Source of the DNA: Bacteriovorax sp037444575
GTDB taxonomy: Bacteria; Bdellovibrionota; Bacteriovoracia; Bacteriovoracales; Bacteriovoracaceae
Assembly: GCA_037444575.1 (NCBI GenBank)
Contig: JBBIME010000014.1
Span: forward strand, 1-64,000
Length of the DNA: 64,000 bases
Direction: 5' to 3'
The notes beneath the pieces were generated by a model. The model was given only the letters and a program-made list of their open reading frames with translations. It was not told the origin of the DNA and searched no databases. The stretch's first letter is position 1. The number at the start of each line of letters is the position of its first letter. The position numbers were made by a program, and so were the translations under genes. This document shows, one piece after another, positions 27,543 to 36,123 of the stretch.

Positions 27543-28472
27543 TTATTTAAATTGAGGAGGCCCAAGATTTCCAAGTGGCCCTGTTAGTCTCATTTGATAA
27601 GTACCACTGGTATTTCCTTCAGGCAAGAATAGTTTCAGGAAAGAGAAATTAGTTAAAATTTCATTCGCTAAGTGAAGCATTCCATTTAATTGGAGCTGAG
27701 ACATTATAAAGCTTGAAGGATTGATCAAGAGATTTCCTTTAAGTTTTAATTCAATTGGCATATTTGCTTGTCCAATTTGAATCTGGTCAATTTGCATTGT
27801 TGTTTGATTTGAAAAATGGGCCTTAAAGATTAATCGATTGAGATTGATTTTGGTCATCTCAAAACCCTTGATGTTTTGAGCTGGAAGGTAAAAATCGCGA
27901 GATTGAATATTTAGGTATCCATCTACAATAGTGCCTGAAGAAAATTTAAGTGATCCATCAATAGCTAGGATTCCAGCTATTGGAGATTTATTGTCACTCG
28001 TCATTGCTGCAAAAATTTGAGAATCGATTTTTGAATCTTCGATTTCAACATATTGTGAAAATGGTGAAAGAGTAGGAAAGAGATTGAGTTTCGTTCTTCC
28101 CTCTGTGATCGAAACGTGAAGTTTTATCCCTGGAGGATAAAAGCTTGGTCCAGAAACTGCGATTTTAAATTCATTCAAAGGAAGCTTACTATTCATCTGA
28201 CCAAAACAACTTCCAAGAATAACTGCTTTTTTAATATTAATCTTAGGAAGAAAATAAGAAAGCTCTGCTTTTTCAAATACGATTGGACACGCTTCATTAG
28301 AGCTTAGTGTTGCTAGAAGCCACTTATTAATTTTATCTTCAAGAGAAAAATTAAATAGAAATCCAAATACAAGTAAAATAATCCCAGTTACTATAAGTTT
28401 TGATTTGGTCCAATATTTTGGGCCATAGATGTCTTCGCTTAATTCATTGTATTGGATTCTTTTTCTTTTCAT
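27543..28472 (-). CDS. gspN: Type II secretion system protein GspN
   Basis: Inner-membrane protein with one N-terminal helix (about residues 25-45, SKLIVTGIILLVFGFLF) and a periplasmic beta-rich domain ending LRLTGPLGNLGPPQF-like sequence. GspN proteins of deltaproteobacteria carry this AsmA/BAM-like repeat of strands (GILAIDGSLKFSSG, MPIELKLKGNLLINPS). The position after gspL and gspM supports the call more than motif strength does. Role in secretion is auxiliary. Ten bases separate it from gspM. Confidence 0.75.
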   Translation of the reverse strand: MKRKRIQYNELSEDIYGPKYWTKSKLIVTGIILLVFGFLFNFSLEDKINKWLLATLSSNEACPIVFEKAELSYFLPKINIKKAVILGSCFGQMNSKLPLNEFKIAVSGPSFYPPGIKLHVSITEGRTKLNLFPTLSPFSQYVEIEDSKIDSQIFAAMTSDNKSPIAGILAIDGSLKFSSGTIVDGYLNIQSRDFYLPAQNIKGFEMTKINLNRLIFKAHFSNQTTMQIDQIQIGQANMPIELKLKGNLLINPSSFIMSQLQLNGMLHLANEILTNFSFLKLFLPEGNTSGTYQMRLTGPLGNLGPPQFK

Positions 28473-28482
28473 TATTAGTTTT

Positions 28483-29109
28483 TTAAAGAGGTGAATTTTT
28501 TCCTAAATGCACAAGTGAAACTTCACCTTGCAGAAGATTTGATGTTTTATCTTTTGTTAAGTTTATACGCATAACTTTAAATCTCTCTTGATCGACAAGT
28601 GAGCGCATAAAATTTGAAAAATCTACGGTTCCAAAATTTTGAAAACGCAGACTGGCTTCAGTTTTAGAGATGGTGCTTGAAGAGGAGAGTTGATTAAAGT
28701 TTAAGACCTGAACCTTACTTTGATCAATACTTGAAGCGGACATAAGATTTCTAATTTTGTTATCGAGATCTTCCTTTCCCATGATTGAAGCAGGAGCAAC
28801 ATAAGTGGAACTTACATTAACTAGTGCATCTTTATTCCCATTTAAAGTGGCTATTTGTTCGAGAATTTGGTTTTTGACTTCAATATTTGCCTTTGACTTA
28901 TGATTTCCCCACCAAAGGACCATTACAAATATGTAGGGGATAATAAGAAGAGTGAAGGTGAGAACTTGGGCAAAAAGTTTTTGCTGTTCTTCTTCTAGGC
29001 CAAAGAGTAGATCATTTATTTTTTGGAAATTAATATCTGTCTTAAATAGATCGATCTTATGAAAAATAAATTCATCGATTTTGATAAAAATATTTTTTTG
29101 TTTATCCAT
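28483..29109 (-). CDS. gspM: Type II secretion system protein GspM-like
   Basis: About 208 residues with a cytoplasmic N-terminus, one membrane helix (VLTFTLLIIPYIFVMVLWWG, about residues 47-66), a short coiled coil and a periplasmic alpha/beta domain, the GspM layout. The ATG at 29109 begins one base after the gspL stop, so it is preferred to 29133. In the secretion machine GspM binds GspL and helps place it in the inner membrane. Sequence signature is weak; gene order decides the name. Confidence 0.72.
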   Translation of the reverse strand: MDKQKNIFIKIDEFIFHKIDLFKTDINFQKINDLLFGLEEEQQKLFAQVLTFTLLIIPYIFVMVLWWGNHKSKANIEVKNQILEQIATLNGNKDALVNVSSTYVAPASIMGKEDLDNKIRNLMSASSIDQSKVQVLNFNQLSSSSTISKTEASLRFQNFGTVDFSNFMRSLVDQERFKVMRINLTKDKTSNLLQGEVSLVHLGKNSPL

Positions 29110-29110
29110 C

Positions 29111-30691
29111 TTATTCCCGATCTGCAAATTCAACAGTTAATATATTATTTCCAGTTGCATAGTTCACTTTTAGCTCTGGGAGAGCTGAAGCCTTAAGATG
29201 CGTGCTCATGGTTTCAAGCTCGGAAGGATCCGTTGAACTAAAAGTTGCTGAGACGTTGTAGCCATCAGTATAAAATTTCTCAAGACTTACCTTAGGATTT
29301 GAACTCATTGTCTTACTTAAAACGGCCAGAGGTCTTAAAGCGTTGATGCGATTTGAAGAGAGAATTGAACTCACTTCGTCTTTAATCACTTTATTTTTTC
29401 TTTTAACAGCTGTAAGGACACTTTCTGGTTTTGTTGTGTAAAGCTTTCGATCCTTAACACTAATATCTAAAGACGGAGTTTTTAAAAGACCTGTGATTTT
29501 TGAGTCCAGAGCTTTTTCTTGTTTTGAAAGAAAGAAGAAGCGTTCAGTAAAAAGTCCTAAAATGAGTAGAAGGGCTATAAATGTTGTTCTTACCCAAAGA
29601 AAAATGGCAGAGTGAAGAGAAATGAATGCATTAGATGCTGTTTGAAATTTTCCAGTCAGAAAATTAATTAAGCTACTTGGCATCTTTTGAGAAATGGCCA
29701 TCATTTTAACAAGATAAAATGATCTATCATGAATAGAATAATCATTTTTAAAATCGAGCAATGGCGGAAGTGATTCAACAGTTAGTCCGGTATGAGAGTG
29801 AAAAAAGTTTTCTAGACTGTTTATTTGAGAAGTTCCACCTAAAACATAAATTTTATCAATGCTTGTTCCAAATTTAACTCTATGGCCGATTTCCCATCTC
29901 TTAACATCTAAAATCAAAGGACTAAAAATTTGTTTCATAAGAAGAGCAAATTCTTTTTGCTCTGGTGAAACTTCTTCTAGTTGCTCATCAGTTAGAAGAA
30001 AAGCATTCTCGTGTTTGTAGATGACTGCATTTTCTAAAGATATTTGATACGTTTTTGAGATAACTTCATTAATCGCGCTACCGGCGACAAAAGAGGTGTG
30101 ATTTGAAACAATCTGTCTGTCTTGTACAAAATAGGCCTTTGTTGTTTTGTGGCCTAGATCTAAAATGCAGCAAGTATCATTCATACGGATATGATCAATA
30201 TAAGCCTGCATAGTAGATATTTCAGAAGTAAGGACTGAAGGTTCTGCACCTTTACTTTCAAAGAAAGAAAAGAAATCTTTAAAGACATTAATCTGTGTAA
30301 TATTGCTTAATACAGAAAATCCGCCTGAGTGCTTATGAAGTCTCGAGCTAAAATGAGCTTGTGTTAGAGAATAGGGAAGATTCTCATCGAGCTGAAATGG
30401 AATAATCTGTTCTGTTTTTCTTTTTGATGTACCTGGAATTTCCAAGTATCTAGTTGTCAGCATTTCATTGGGAATTTGAAAAACAATTTTTAATTCATTT
30501 GGTTTTTTCTGAATATAATTGGCGACAACTTCTCTTTGCAAAGCACTTAAGGTTGTTGCATCAGGATAATGCGCCTTCGCCTCGTCAAGAACGATCTCAT
30601 GTTTTTCAACAAGTATTAAATTCTTTCGCTCTGGCCTTACTTCGACGAACTTAATTGAGTAAGATCCAACATCAATTGCCAATATGTTCAT
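29111..30691 (-). CDS. gspL: Type II secretion system protein GspL (PilM-like actin fold)
   Basis: Links the GspE ATPase to the inner-membrane platform. The N-terminal 340 residues form a PilM/GspL actin-like domain: MNILAIDVGSYSIKFVEVR at the start, CCILDLGHKTTKAYFVQ near 170 and IYVLGGTSQINSLENF near 280. A membrane helix lies at about 366-388, and a periplasmic domain of about 130 residues follows. No clear ribosome site precedes the ATG; instead a TAGGT/ACCTA hairpin abuts it. An 84-base gap from gspK may contain an internal promoter. Confidence 0.85.
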   Translation of the reverse strand: MNILAIDVGSYSIKFVEVRPERKNLILVEKHEIVLDEAKAHYPDATTLSALQREVVANYIQKKPNELKIVFQIPNEMLTTRYLEIPGTSKRKTEQIIPFQLDENLPYSLTQAHFSSRLHKHSGGFSVLSNITQINVFKDFFSFFESKGAEPSVLTSEISTMQAYIDHIRMNDTCCILDLGHKTTKAYFVQDRQIVSNHTSFVAGSAINEVISKTYQISLENAVIYKHENAFLLTDEQLEEVSPEQKEFALLMKQIFSPLILDVKRWEIGHRVKFGTSIDKIYVLGGTSQINSLENFFHSHTGLTVESLPPLLDFKNDYSIHDRSFYLVKMMAISQKMPSSLINFLTGKFQTASNAFISLHSAIFLWVRTTFIALLLILGLFTERFFFLSKQEKALDSKITGLLKTPSLDISVKDRKLYTTKPESVLTAVKRKNKVIKDEVSSILSSNRINALRPLAVLSKTMSSNPKVSLEKFYTDGYNVSATFSSTDPSELETMSTHLKASALPELKVNYATGNNILTVEFADRE

Positions 30692-30775
30692 AGGTTTAGT
30701 TTACCTAAAAACATTGCTGTGTGATAGAAGAAAATATTTATGTACACTTTTGCACATCGTACAAAGAAAAGCTGA

Positions 30776-32170
30776 CTATTCAAGTCTGATTTCAACAACC
30801 CTTGGCCTTAAAAGCTCAACTGGTTTTGGTTTCTCAGGTTGACCTGGTTGACCAGGAGGAGGGATCGTTGTGTCTTGTTGATCTGGATTTTGATCTGTTT
30901 GATCAGCGGGTGGTGTTTGTCCTGCTGGTGTGGGAGCTTTCTTAGGTTGAGGTTTAATTGGAAGATCAACAAAGGCCACGAGGTTATAAACGGCATTGTT
31001 CATTACCCCTCGACTTGTTATTTTGTAGAGCTTTCCTGCTGTATCTATGACAAGACCCGCGCTTTTTAAGGCATTGATTCTCTCTTGGTACTCAGAGTCT
31101 GTTACGATATTGAGATCAGTTGTAATGACTCTTTTAAAGTCTTCAGCGTCTTTAAATTTTTTTCCTTGAATTTTTTTATCAACATCGCCATCTCTGTATT
31201 TGAAGAATTCTTCAATTTGAATATTATTTATACTCGGAAAGAGAATCTTTAAATCTTCTGTCGTAAGCTCGTTAACGGCGATAACACTTACTTCATGCAC
31301 GCTCATGCGATCCTTAATAAGATCAACAATGGCATCATCCCAAGATGGGAGATAGTAGAGTTCCTCGATCGAACTTAGGGGAGCAAATTTTGGAATAAGA
31401 TTTTTTTGATTAAACTTTGCTTCAATTTCAGGCAGCTCGTTGCCTTGGTAGGTCCCTTTGTCATTGACGTAGTACTTTAATTCTTGAACCAAGTAGTTTG
31501 CATCTACGTTGGCGTGATTTCGGTGAAATTCCTCATCATTGTCATTTTTATCTTTTATAAGTCGAGTGAGTGTTTCAACAAATTTCTTTTCAATAACTAC
31601 AGACGCAGGCTCAGCTGGAGCTTTACTTCCATCTTGCTTAGTTTGGGCAGCATCTTGATCCTGAGGAATCTGACCCAGGCTTCCCGTTTGGTCGGCCGCT
31701 TTTGGTTTAAGACGAAGTCCATTTGGATTTAAAAAACCAGATATTTTATTGAAGGTCACACTGACTTCGCCATTAAAAATAGTTTTCTTTAACAATTCAT
31801 CGACGGCAGTTCGTTGAATTATATTGGCCTTTGCTGAAACTGGAGGTGGATAAATAAAAGGCTGAATGATGATGCCTTCAAGATCAGAGCTTGGAAAAGC
31901 ACTTTTTAAGTTCTCATCTTTTTCAATTTTATTTCTTCCTTCTTGATAGAGGCGAAGTTTTGCCATCGCAAAGTTTAATCCGGCCTCTGCATTCAAACGT
32001 GCCTGAATTTTATCTTGTTGATTATAAATTTTTATTTTGTTGAGTTTGGTCTCAAAGGTGAAGTCTGCTAAAAGGAAAGTTAGAATAGCGATAACTCCCA
32101 TGACCATAAGGAGAGCAACGCCATCTTCGTTTTTAAAAGTCTTCTTTAAGAAGGAATCAGAAGTGTACAC
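30776..32170 (-). CDS. gspK: Type II secretion system minor pseudopilin GspK
   Basis: Tip pseudopilin of the secretion pseudopilus. The class III leader is EDGVALLMVMGVIAILTFLL, cleaved after Gly, followed by the helical stem. The start is GTG at 32170: AAGGAGG lies five bases upstream, inside gspJ, and this puts only 16 residues before the cleavage site. The longer frame to 32368 overlaps gspJ by over 200 bases and is not real. The protein ends in a Pro/Gln-rich stretch (about residues 405-460) absent from classical GspK. Overlaps gspJ by 14 bases. Confidence 0.9.
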   Translation of the reverse strand: MYTSDSFLKKTFKNEDGVALLMVMGVIAILTFLLADFTFETKLNKIKIYNQQDKIQARLNAEAGLNFAMAKLRLYQEGRNKIEKDENLKSAFPSSDLEGIIIQPFIYPPPVSAKANIIQRTAVDELLKKTIFNGEVSVTFNKISGFLNPNGLRLKPKAADQTGSLGQIPQDQDAAQTKQDGSKAPAEPASVVIEKKFVETLTRLIKDKNDNDEEFHRNHANVDANYLVQELKYYVNDKGTYQGNELPEIEAKFNQKNLIPKFAPLSSIEELYYLPSWDDAIVDLIKDRMSVHEVSVIAVNELTTEDLKILFPSINNIQIEEFFKYRDGDVDKKIQGKKFKDAEDFKRVITTDLNIVTDSEYQERINALKSAGLVIDTAGKLYKITSRGVMNNAVYNLVAFVDLPIKPQPKKAPTPAGQTPPADQTDQNPDQQDTTIPPPGQPGQPEKPKPVELLRPRVVEIRLE

Positions 32171-33092
32171 CTGAGCCTCCTTGACCACCTTGGCCTTGCC
32201 CACCTTGACCTTGGGCATCGTTTGGATTTGGAACTCCTGGAGGAGGAAAGCTATCACCATAAGCTCCGCCACCAGAAACATCATCTGTCTTTGTATTAAA
32301 ATACGGTTGTAAAATTCTGTAAACTTTAGAAATTTTTTGTTCATGATTATTTTCGTCAATCCAAACAAGCTCCATTTTAAGAGATCTAATGGAGTTTTTA
32401 TTTTCGTTGAGATCTTGAATAGAAGTCACAAATTTTTTACTTCTTTCATCCCAAAAACTAAACTCAAGGCTTTTTATTCCTGTGAGAAGTACTTGTGCTT
32501 TTACGTCTCCCCAGTTTAAATCATTGCTGTAAATGTTCGTGCTGATTGATTGACGAATGAGTTCGTATTCACCTTTCGTATTTAAATTTTTATCTTCTAC
32601 TTCGCCTTGAGGTTTCTCTGTATGTCTTAGGCTGTATTTGACCCAGGCATAACGTGATTCTTTAACTTCTGCGATTTTTCGTCTATTGGCCGCAGTTAAA
32701 AAAGTTAATGTAGATTTATCAGTTGATTGAAATTGAGGAATAATTAATCCACTTTTAGTCTTGCCATCGAAAGCTCCTCTCGAAGAAGCATTGTCTTGAT
32801 AAAGGGCATTTGGATCAATTATCGGATTTCCTTTCCCATCAGAAAAAAGAGGAGAGTACATTTGGGAGATATCGCTATCAAGGCGACTGACGGCCGTTAG
32901 TGTTTGAACTAGCAGTTGATCTTCTTTGAGAACACGATCTTTAGTATCGGTGCTATTGTCGATCATTTTAAAAGTAGAAAGAGAGATAAATGACAGAAGG
33001 ATAATAGCAATTAGGACTTCAATTAAAGTGAAGCCAGAATTATCTTTATGAATGTTGAATAGATTAAAATTGTCCAATCTGTATATCCGCAT
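32157..33092 (-). CDS. gspJ: Type II secretion system minor pseudopilin GspJ
   Basis: Prepilin leader ending NSGFTLIEVLIAIILLSF with cleavage after Gly and Glu at +5, then a long helix and a beta-rich domain (KSLEFSFWDERSKKFVTS, SLKMELVWIDENN typical of GspJ). The last 25 residues are Gly/Gln repeats (GQGGQGQGGQGGSG), so the C-terminus is probably unfolded. The DNA coding this tail also supplies the ribosome site for gspK. Start overlaps the end of gspI by 29 bases, with no clear Shine-Dalgarno sequence, suggesting coupled translation. Confidence 0.9.
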   Translation of the reverse strand: MRIYRLDNFNLFNIHKDNSGFTLIEVLIAIILLSFISLSTFKMIDNSTDTKDRVLKEDQLLVQTLTAVSRLDSDISQMYSPLFSDGKGNPIIDPNALYQDNASSRGAFDGKTKSGLIIPQFQSTDKSTLTFLTAANRRKIAEVKESRYAWVKYSLRHTEKPQGEVEDKNLNTKGEYELIRQSISTNIYSNDLNWGDVKAQVLLTGIKSLEFSFWDERSKKFVTSIQDLNENKNSIRSLKMELVWIDENNHEQKISKVYRILQPYFNTKTDDVSGGGAYGDSFPPPGVPNPNDAQGQGGQGQGGQGGSGVHF

Positions 33093-33639
33093 TCTGGTTG
33101 TAAAGCCAAGTTGATAATTTAAATTTGGAGTCGCTATTTTTATTTTTTACAGTGACTTCCACCTGCCAGATCATTTTCTCCATATTTTCTTTAAAAATAT
33201 TAAAAATTCTTTTTTCCATTTGTGACTGAGCGGATTCTTCTTTATTTTTTCCTTCGTCTTCTCCGGTGATCTTGTTCATTTCAGGAACAAAGAATTTTTT
33301 GTATTCAATGATGTATTGATAATCGCTGTTGCCTTCAATATCTTTTGTTTCTTTAGTAAGAGTCAGAGAGTCGCGTAGTTCTGGAGGATTGACAATGATA
33401 TCGTTAATTTTGTTTTCAGCTAAATCTTTCATCAACATTTCTTCTTTTAGTTTTGTTGAATCGAGAAGGTTATAGCCTTGGCCTGTAGTATAAACTGTGG
33501 CAAAAACAGTAAAAATAACAATGGCGATCATCACTTCTATTAATGTGAATCCACTTTGATTTTTTAATATGTTATTTAAATCTGCTTTTATTATTTTTCT
33601 CCCTATCTTTTCACTATTTTTCTTTCTGCCATTTTTCAA
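33064..33639 (-). CDS. gspI: Type II secretion system minor pseudopilin GspI
   Basis: Prepilin leader QSGFTLIEVMIAIVIFTVFA with cleavage after Gly, then GspI-like LAENKINDIIVNP and a terminal strand region WQVEVTVKNKNS. It works with GspJ, GspK and GspH at the pseudopilus tip. The only usable in-frame start in the long frame is TTG at 33639 with a weak AAGAAA upstream; the start is therefore uncertain. It overlaps gspH by 26 bases and gspJ by 29. Confidence 0.85.
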   Translation of the reverse strand: MKNGRKKNSEKIGRKIIKADLNNILKNQSGFTLIEVMIAIVIFTVFATVYTTGQGYNLLDSTKLKEEMLMKDLAENKINDIIVNPPELRDSLTLTKETKDIEGNSDYQYIIEYKKFFVPEMNKITGEDEGKNKEESAQSQMEKRIFNIFKENMEKMIWQVEVTVKNKNSDSKFKLSTWLYNQNADIQIGQF

Positions 33640-34324
33640 AAATTTCTTGGGCCTTTTTCATTTGAAGCTCGGCCAGATCTTTTTCTCCGCCAGTTGGCTT
33701 TCCAAGAGGATGAGTTTCGCGCTCAATATTCATGGAAAAAGGATTAATTTTTAGACTAATTATATCCTCATCGCTTCCAACAAGCACTAATGCCTCATCT
33801 TTTTCTCCTGTCGGGAAGGCGTAAATGGAGACCTCTCCTTTTGATTGAATCTTTTCGGATTGAGGAGTCGCAACTCCAATTATTTTTATCCCACTTGATA
33901 ATTCAGTATTTTGTTCTTGAAATTCAGAAACCTTTGCAAATTTCATATTGAGATTTTTGGTTTCTTTTTTTCTTTTCTCTTCTTCTTCTTTTGACTCAAC
34001 TTTTGTTTCGAACTCTTCTTTAGGAGGAAGAATAAACGAATCGGAAGGGCCATATTCTACCGCGTATTCTTGTGGTTCTTTATCTAGAATTAAGTGCAAG
34101 CGAACGACTGCATTTTTAAGGGCAGCTTCATCAGACATAAAGCGAATAGCGCGCTCAATGTTGTTCACATCTTTGTCGAGATCATTTCTTGAAGAGAAGG
34201 GGCTTGAGAGACTGAGACCAAAAATAAGTGCGATTATAGCCAAGGCCACTAAAATTTCAATTAAAGTGAAGCCTTGGTTATTATCTAAAAGAGTATTGGT
34301 TTTTTTATTGAGGAGTTGCCTCAT
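33614..34324 (-). CDS. gspH: Type II secretion system minor pseudopilin GspH
   Basis: Leader NNQGFTLIEILVALAIIALI, then FMSDEAALKNAVVRLHLIL, the GspH pattern of a helix followed by strands. I chose ATG 34324, which has AAGGA a few bases upstream within the end of gspG; the GTG at 34390 would add 22 residues with no support. A Lys/Glu-rich loop (ETKVESKEEEEKRKKETKN) at about residues 115-135 is an unusual insertion in the beta domain. Confidence 0.87.
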   Translation of the reverse strand: MRQLLNKKTNTLLDNNQGFTLIEILVALAIIALIFGLSLSSPFSSRNDLDKDVNNIERAIRFMSDEAALKNAVVRLHLILDKEPQEYAVEYGPSDSFILPPKEEFETKVESKEEEEKRKKETKNLNMKFAKVSEFQEQNTELSSGIKIIGVATPQSEKIQSKGEVSIYAFPTGEKDEALVLVGSDEDIISLKINPFSMNIERETHPLGKPTGGEKDLAELQMKKAQEIFEKWQKEK

Positions 34325-34844
34325 TCGTTCCTTGTGCTTGAGCTGGAGCGGCTTCACCACCACCTGCTGCAGGAGCTGGAGCAGCACCACCTTTTGCTGG
34401 TCTTAAGTAAATGTCAGCATCCGGTCCTTCTCCGCCAGCTTCACCGTCATTTCCATAAGAGTAGATGTTGAAAGTTTTACCATCAGATTCGTAAACGAAA
34501 TCATGATCCCATGGATCCTTAGGTACAGCATCACCGTCAATAAATCCGCTTTGAGGATAATCTTTACACTCGCGACCACCGCTTGGTTTTGTAACTAGTG
34601 CTTCTAAGCCTTGTTCAGTTGTTGGATAGAATCCACATTTTCTTCTGAATTCTTTTAAGCGTCCTTCCAGGTTGCTCATTTGAATTTTTGCTGAATTTAG
34701 TTTCCCTTCTTGAAGGTTCTCGTAAAATTTTCCAACGACAAATGTCCCTGCAACTGCAAGTAGAGTAAGAGCAATCAAAATTTCAATGAGTGAAAAGCCC
34801 TTTTGGTTTTGAGCTAAAGTCTCTTGAAAAAAATTTTTTTTCAT
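34305..34844 (-). CDS. gspG: Type II secretion system major pseudopilin GspG
   Basis: Main subunit of the pseudopilus. Leader ends QNQKGFSLIEILIALTLL with cleavage after Gly. Classic GspG features: GFYPTTEQGLEALVTKP, VPKDPWDHDFVYES and YGNDGEAGGEGPDADI, the last being the calcium-binding loop. The protein then carries about 35 extra residues rich in Ala, Pro and Gly that normal GspG lacks. Strong ribosome site GGAGAAAAAATG. It overlaps gspH by 20 bases. Confidence 0.95.
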   Translation of the reverse strand: MKKNFFQETLAQNQKGFSLIEILIALTLLAVAGTFVVGKFYENLQEGKLNSAKIQMSNLEGRLKEFRRKCGFYPTTEQGLEALVTKPSGGRECKDYPQSGFIDGDAVPKDPWDHDFVYESDGKTFNIYSYGNDGEAGGEGPDADIYLRPAKGGAAPAPAAGGGEAAPAQAQGTNEATPQ

Positions 34845-34879
34845 TTTTTCTCCGAATTCTATAGAATATATAATCTTTT

Positions 34880-36097
34880 TTAGTGTTTAATTTGGTTGAG
34901 TTCCATCATCGGTACGACAACCGAGAACAAGATAAAAGCTACGACTAAACCCATTCCTATCATCATTATAGGTTCTAAAACGGATGTAAGTCCACTAAGT
35001 TTTGTATTGACCTGATCTTCGTAGTTTTCCGAAACAATTTTAAGCATTGGCTCTAATTCCCCAGATTTCTCACCGAGTTTAATCATGTGGGTTACCATTG
35101 GAGGAAATAGCTCAGATTTAACTAATGGTCCTGTAATGGAAGCTCCTTCAGATATACTCGTACGAGCTTCATCAACGGCCTTTTTCATATGAACATTTGA
35201 AATCAGATTAGAAACAATTTTCATCGAGGCAAGAATAGGAACACCTGACTGAAGTAGTGTGGCTAGAGTTGAGCAAAATCGACTCACGTTAATCATTGTA
35301 ACGATAGGGGCAACAATGGGAAGTCGTAAGACGAGTCGATCCCAATGTTCGCGGCCTTTCTCCGTTTTAATATATCGAAAGAAAAGGTTCACACCAACAA
35401 CGATACCAATGAGGAGTGCCCACCAGTAGTTCAAAAGAAAATTAGAAAACCAAACGCAAAGTTGGGTTTGAAGGGGAAGTGCCCTTTTTTGAGAGATAAA
35501 AACTTTTGTAATCTTTGGAATAACGACGGTAAAGATTACGCCAATCATGAGGCCTCCGAAGGTCATCATGACCACTGGATAGGTCATAGCTCCCTTAATT
35601 TTATTTCTAAGGGCCAACTGGCTTTCGGTAAAGTCGGCAAGACGAAGAAGAACCACTTCCAATGTACCAGAAGTTTCTCCTGCATCGACCATGTTGACAT
35701 AAACATTATCAAAAATTTTAGGATAATCAGAAAGCGCTTTAGCTAGAGAAGATCCTTCATTAACTTTTTGACGAATTTCAGAAAGAGTAATTTTTAGTCT
35801 TGGATTTTCAGTTTGATCAACAAGAGCTCCAAAGGCTTCGACGACTTGAATTTTTGCGCGAAGTAAGGTGGCAAGCTGTCTTGTCATAAGAGAAAGATCG
35901 CCAATTGAAACAGAATTTCCAAAGCTAAATCCGGGAGTACTTTTTTTGATGGTGCTGGAAGTTTGTTCGCTAATTTCAATTAGCATTATTCCCATGGCCT
36001 TAACACGGGCCTTGGCGGGAGATAAAGTCTCGGCACTTATAGTTCCTTTGACTTCTTTTCCACTCTTATCAATTCCTTTATAATTATAAATTGCCAT
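34880..36097 (-). CDS. gspF: Type II secretion system inner-membrane platform protein GspF
   Basis: Polytopic platform protein on which the GspE motor acts. Typical start MAIYNYKGIDKSGKEVKGTI, two GspF repeats, three membrane helices (about 170-195, 220-240 and 375-400), and signatures SLAKALSDYPKIFDNVYVNM, RFCSTLATLLQSGVPILASM and YEDQVNTKLSGLTSVLEPIM. 405 residues, full length. Thirty-five bases separate it from gspG; a 26-base gap follows gspE. Confidence 0.95.
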   Translation of the reverse strand: MAIYNYKGIDKSGKEVKGTISAETLSPAKARVKAMGIMLIEISEQTSSTIKKSTPGFSFGNSVSIGDLSLMTRQLATLLRAKIQVVEAFGALVDQTENPRLKITLSEIRQKVNEGSSLAKALSDYPKIFDNVYVNMVDAGETSGTLEVVLLRLADFTESQLALRNKIKGAMTYPVVMMTFGGLMIGVIFTVVIPKITKVFISQKRALPLQTQLCVWFSNFLLNYWWALLIGIVVGVNLFFRYIKTEKGREHWDRLVLRLPIVAPIVTMINVSRFCSTLATLLQSGVPILASMKIVSNLISNVHMKKAVDEARTSISEGASITGPLVKSELFPPMVTHMIKLGEKSGELEPMLKIVSENYEDQVNTKLSGLTSVLEPIMMIGMGLVVAFILFSVVVPMMELNQIKH

Positions 36098-36123
36098 TTA
36101 GTGAATTACCTTAGTGTTGCTCG

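Noticed and set aside
32171..32368. N-terminal 66-residue extension of GspK
   Set aside because: It overlaps gspJ by over 200 bases, places the prepilin leader far from the N-terminus and lacks a ribosome site, whereas GTG 32170 has AAGGAGG at ideal spacing.
34325..34390. N-terminal extension of GspH from a GTG
   Set aside because: It reads through the Ala/Gln tail region of gspG in another frame; ATG 34324 has its own ribosome site and gives a normal leader length.
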